Below, in pieces: positions 6,788 to 8,896 of a stretch of DNA of 8,896 nucleotides. Source of the DNA: an uncultured Prevotella sp. (GTDB lineage: Bacteria; Bacteroidota; Bacteroidia; Bacteroidales; Bacteroidaceae); contig ONQK01000118.1 of assembly GCA_900319895.1 (NCBI GenBank), positions 1 through 8,896 of the forward strand. Reading direction: 5' to 3'. Made by a program: the position numbers and the translations under genes. How positions within the stretch are numbered: the stretch's first letter is position 1; each line of letters starts with the position of its first letter. The notes below the pieces were generated by a model. The model was not told the origin of the DNA. It did no database searches and saw nothing but the letters and a program-made list of their open reading frames with translations.

Positions 6788-7576
6788 GTGAAAATAGAAA
6801 AGGTTCTTGCAGCCCTTGAACGTTTCGCGCCTTTGCCATTGCAGGAAGACTATGACAATGCCGGCCTGCAAATCGGATTAACAGAGGCGGAAGTTTCAGG
6901 GGCATTATTGTGTCTGGATGTCACGGAGGCTGTAATTGATGAGGCTCTGCAAAAAAACTGCAACCTCATTGTCTCACACCATCCGCTGTTATTCCGTGCA
7001 TTGAAGCAGATTAGCGATAAGACGCAGGTGCAACGAGTGATTATAAAAGCAATTAGGGAAAATATTGCCATCATATCGATGCACACGAATCTGGATAATG
7101 TCCGGGACGGTGTTAATGCCAAGATAGCCGAGAAATTGAGGCTGGACGACTGCCAACTGTTAGGCAAGCAGCGTATGGTAGATGGTATCGACGGCGCCTC
7201 GGGCATTGTGGGCAACCTTCCGCAGCCAGTGGAGGCGCCGGAGTTCATTGATTTGCTCAAAGAGGCCTTTGCAGTACCGTTTGTTCAAGCCAATGCACTA
7301 TTGGAACGTAAGGTCAGTAGAGTGGCGGTTTGTGGCGGCGCAGGGGCGTTTTTGCTTGACGATGCCTTGATGGCAGGCGCTGACGCCTTTGTGACGGGCG
7401 AAATGCGCTATCATGAGTTTTTTGGACATGACCAACAGCTGCAAATTGCAGTCATCGGGCATTATGAGAGTGAGCAGTTTACGCCCGAAATTTTCAAGCG
7501 GGTACTAGAGGATGCTTGTCCACAACTTCGCTGCCTCATCTCATCGACCAACACCAATCCGATTGTTTATCGGTAA
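6788..7576 (+). CDS. Nif3/YbgI-family dinuclear metal-binding protein
   Basis: This encodes a 262-residue cytoplasmic Nif3-like protein, a conserved family that assembles as a toroidal hexamer with a two-metal site. Its biochemical role is unsettled; a GTP cyclohydrolase I type 2 label is often attached without strong support. Expected motifs are present: DYDNAGLQIG (21-30), SHHP with His64 and His65, MHTNLD with His99 and Asp103, and GHYESEQ with His225 and Glu229, matching the YbgI metal ligands. The length fits the short form (YbgI about 247) and lacks the extra PII/CutA-like insert of the ~370-residue YqfO type. The GTG start is chosen because family members begin just before the ERFAPLPLQE segment (11-20) and no ATG lies nearby. 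The zinc-ribbon gene begins 34 bases downstream, a pairing seen in many bacteria, so co-transcription is likely. Confidence 0.92.
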   Translation: MKIEKVLAALERFAPLPLQEDYDNAGLQIGLTEAEVSGALLCLDVTEAVIDEALQKNCNLIVSHHPLLFRALKQISDKTQVQRVIIKAIRENIAIISMHTNLDNVRDGVNAKIAEKLRLDDCQLLGKQRMVDGIDGASGIVGNLPQPVEAPEFIDLLKEAFAVPFVQANALLERKVSRVAVCGGAGAFLLDDALMAGADAFVTGEMRYHEFFGHDQQLQIAVIGHYESEQFTPEIFKRVLEDACPQLRCLISSTNTNPIVYR

Positions 7577-7610
7577 ATAGAGGGAATTACATTTTTTAAT
7601 AGATACAAAT

Positions 7611-8441
7611 ATGGCGAAAAAAGAAATGAAGGAAATGACGGTAGAGGAAAAGCTGAAGTCCCTCTATCAGTTGCAGATAGCTTTGTCGGGAATTGACGAA
7701 AAACGTGCATTGCGTGGCGAATTGCCACTCGAAGTACAAGACTTGGAAGATGAAATAGAAGGTTTGACGCTTCGTGTGGAGAAAATCAAGCATGAAATTC
7801 AGGAATTCAAGGATGCCGTGGTACAGAAAAAAGGTGAAATCGCCAATGCAGAAAGCAGTCTGACCCGTTATCAGCAGCAATTGAATGATGTGAAGAACAA
7901 CCGTGAATATGATACGTTGACCAAGGAAATTGAATATCAGACCCTGGAAATCGAGCTGTGCAACAAGAAAATCCGTGAGGCCGATCTCCGCATTCAGGAG
8001 CGCACAGAAGACCTGGAACGCAACGAAGCCCTGATGGTGGAGCGTAAAGGCGATTTGGAGGACAAGAAGAATGAGCTTGGTGAAATCATGGACGAGACTC
8101 GTGCAGAAGAGGAAAAATTGCGGAATGAGGCTTCTGAGCTTGAAACTAAAATCGAGACACGTCTGCTCACCAGTTTTAAACGTATCCGAAAAAATGCGCG
8201 CAACGGCCTGGGCATTGTTTATGTGCAGCGTGATGCGTGCGGAGGCTGCTTTAATAAAATCCCGCCACAGCGCCAGTTGGACATTAAAATGCACAAGAAA
8301 GTCATCGTTTGCGAGTACTGTGGACGTATTTTGATTGACCCGGAATTGGCCGGTGTGAAACTCGATACGCCTGTGCAGGAAAAGCCGAAGCGTAAGCGCG
8401 CCACCAAAAAGTCTGAAAAGAGTGAAGAAGCGGAGGGATAA
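7611..8441 (+). CDS. Coiled-coil C4 zinc-ribbon protein (zf-RING_7, CT398/CdsZ-like)
   Basis: This encodes a 276-residue protein with a long charged coiled coil (about 10-185, rich in Glu, Lys, Leu and Gln) and a C-terminal C4 zinc ribbon. The ribbon uses Cys210 and Cys213 in CGGC and Cys234 and Cys237 in CEYC, followed by GRILIDPEL. The segment NNREYDTLTKEIE (96-108), at the turn of the helical hairpin, is a family hallmark. A Lys/Arg-rich tail (258-270) may contact nucleic acid. The chlamydial member CT398 (CdsZ) was reported to bind sigma-54 and a type III secretion component; what the protein does in Bacteroidetes is not established. The ATG start gives the normal N-terminus; no Shine-Dalgarno is visible. 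It lies 34 bases after the Nif3 gene and both probably end at the terminator at 8534-8588. No signal peptide, so cytoplasmic. Confidence 0.9.
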   Translation: MAKKEMKEMTVEEKLKSLYQLQIALSGIDEKRALRGELPLEVQDLEDEIEGLTLRVEKIKHEIQEFKDAVVQKKGEIANAESSLTRYQQQLNDVKNNREYDTLTKEIEYQTLEIELCNKKIREADLRIQERTEDLERNEALMVERKGDLEDKKNELGEIMDETRAEEEKLRNEASELETKIETRLLTSFKRIRKNARNGLGIVYVQRDACGGCFNKIPPQRQLDIKMHKKVIVCEYCGRILIDPELAGVKLDTPVQEKPKRKRATKKSEKSEEAEG

Positions 8442-8533
8442 AGGCGTTTTTCCCACTGAGAACATGCAGGAATGAACCTTTTCAGGGCCTTGGATAAAAT
8501 AGAGCATCAAGGTCATTTGCCCTATCATATCTA

Positions 8534-8588
8534 CCTCGGAGGGGAGACGCGATTTTCCATCGTATCTCCCATCCGAGGACTTTTTTTT
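8534..8588 (+). terminator. Rho-independent terminator of the Nif3/zinc-ribbon unit
   Basis: CCTCGGA (8534-8540) pairs with TCCGAGG (8572-8578), the stem continues with GGGAGA against TCTCCC, and an inner CGAT/ATCG adds further pairs. Eight T residues follow at 8581-8588. It lies 92 bases after the zinc-ribbon stop codon, longer than the other terminator gaps in this window. I see no small ORF or RNA in the bases between. Confidence 0.85.
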
Positions 8589-8662
8589 GATTAAAAAGCC
8601 AGGGGGAGCGTTCCGTAATCCGGAATGATTGCAACGGGATTTTATGCAACAGACCGCCGCCA
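8589..8662. other. Spacer between the terminator and the repeat array
   Basis: No gene is seen here. It contains an inverted repeat TTCCG-TAATC-CGGAA (8611-8625) and a second pair TTGCA (8629-8633) / TGCAA (8645-8649), directly before the tandem repeats. These could mark the edge of a repeat-based element, but no target-site duplication can be assessed because the other edge lies outside the window. Confidence 0.35.
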
Positions 8663-8896
8663 CACGCCCATGTCAACTTCGCGCGATGCCCATCTCACCA
8701 CCACCCGATGCCTATGTCACTTCCGCTCGATGCCCATGTCAATCTCGCGCGATGCCCATCTCACCATCACCCGATGCCTATGTCACTTCCGCTCGATGCC
8801 CATGTCAATCTCGCGCGATGCCTATCTCACTTTCGCCACATGCCTATGTCACTCTGGCGACATGCCTATGTCACTTTGGCGAGATGCCTATGTCAC
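8663..8896. repeat. 22-bp tandem repeat array with 66-bp higher-order period (truncated by window end)
   Basis: Eleven units begin at 8663, 8685, 8707, 8729, 8751, 8773, 8795, 8817, 8839, 8861 and 8883, the last cut after 14 bases. Each has a 14-base core close to GATGCCYATGTCAC (Y is C or T) and a more variable 8-base remainder. Units 2-4 (8685-8750) and 5-7 (8751-8816) are identical over 66 bases except 8701 C versus 8767 T, so a three-unit block was duplicated recently. Units 8-11 form a second subtype with CATGCCTATG and TGGCGA. The array is GC-rich, unlike the AT-rich spacers elsewhere in the window. It is not a CRISPR because there are no unique spacers. No transposase or terminal repeats are visible here. 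Function is unknown. Confidence 0.9.

Noticed and set aside
7596..8663. A 355-codon open frame on the - strand, opposite the zinc-ribbon gene
   Set aside because: It mirrors the Glu/Lys-rich coiled-coil gene and so reads as a Phe/Leu/Ile-rich peptide without a recognisable domain. It also runs through the terminator hairpin. The + strand gene has clear family motifs.
8663..8896. CRISPR array
   Set aside because: Units are contiguous at 22 bp, the variable part is only about 8 bases and recurs between units, and no cas gene is present.

Overview
The window looks like chromosomal DNA from a Bacteroidales bacterium, most likely Prevotella or a close relative. Four things point there. Exact TAnnTTTG (-7) promoter boxes precede the genes, with TTTG (-33) boxes at two of them. 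The genes lack Shine-Dalgarno sequences and have AT-rich leaders. The secreted proteases resemble interpain A of Prevotella intermedia. The secreted proteins end in a short tail of the type NLNGQRV...GKKVIRK. All recognised genes are on the + strand.

Bases 1-500: the first 21 bases appear to be the last six codons and stop of another secreted protein with the same GKKV-RK type of tail. A strong terminator (49-88) follows, then a T-rich tract of degenerate ~22-bp repeats (97-220), then a well-formed promoter (325-356), a 5' stem-loop and a palindrome ahead of the first large gene.

Bases 499-6602: two paralogous genes encode large secreted C10-family (streptopain/interpain) cysteine proteases of 903 and 881 residues. 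Both have a signal peptide, a Spi-type prodomain, a catalytic domain with intact Gln/Cys/His/Trp residues, three beta-rich C-terminal regions and a conserved tail. Each has its own promoter and terminator, so they are separate transcription units and not an operon. The 746-bp gap between them holds a terminator, two short direct repeats, a weak 44-codon ORF and an AT-rich promoter region. With the upstream tail, the locus may be an array of three or more related secreted proteins.

Bases 6775-8588: a housekeeping pair follows. It is a Nif3/YbgI-type dinuclear-metal protein, whose GTG start lies so close to its promoter box that the mRNA may be leaderless, and a coiled-coil/C4 zinc-ribbon protein (zf-RING_7/CT398 type). 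They are 34 bp apart and share a terminator at 8534-8588. This pairing is common in bacteria.

Bases 8589-8896: no recognised gene. From 8663 to the window edge there is a 22-bp tandem repeat with a 66-bp higher-order period, cut by the window end. It has no stop codon in any + frame and contains a small dyad in each unit. This is the least explained element in the window.
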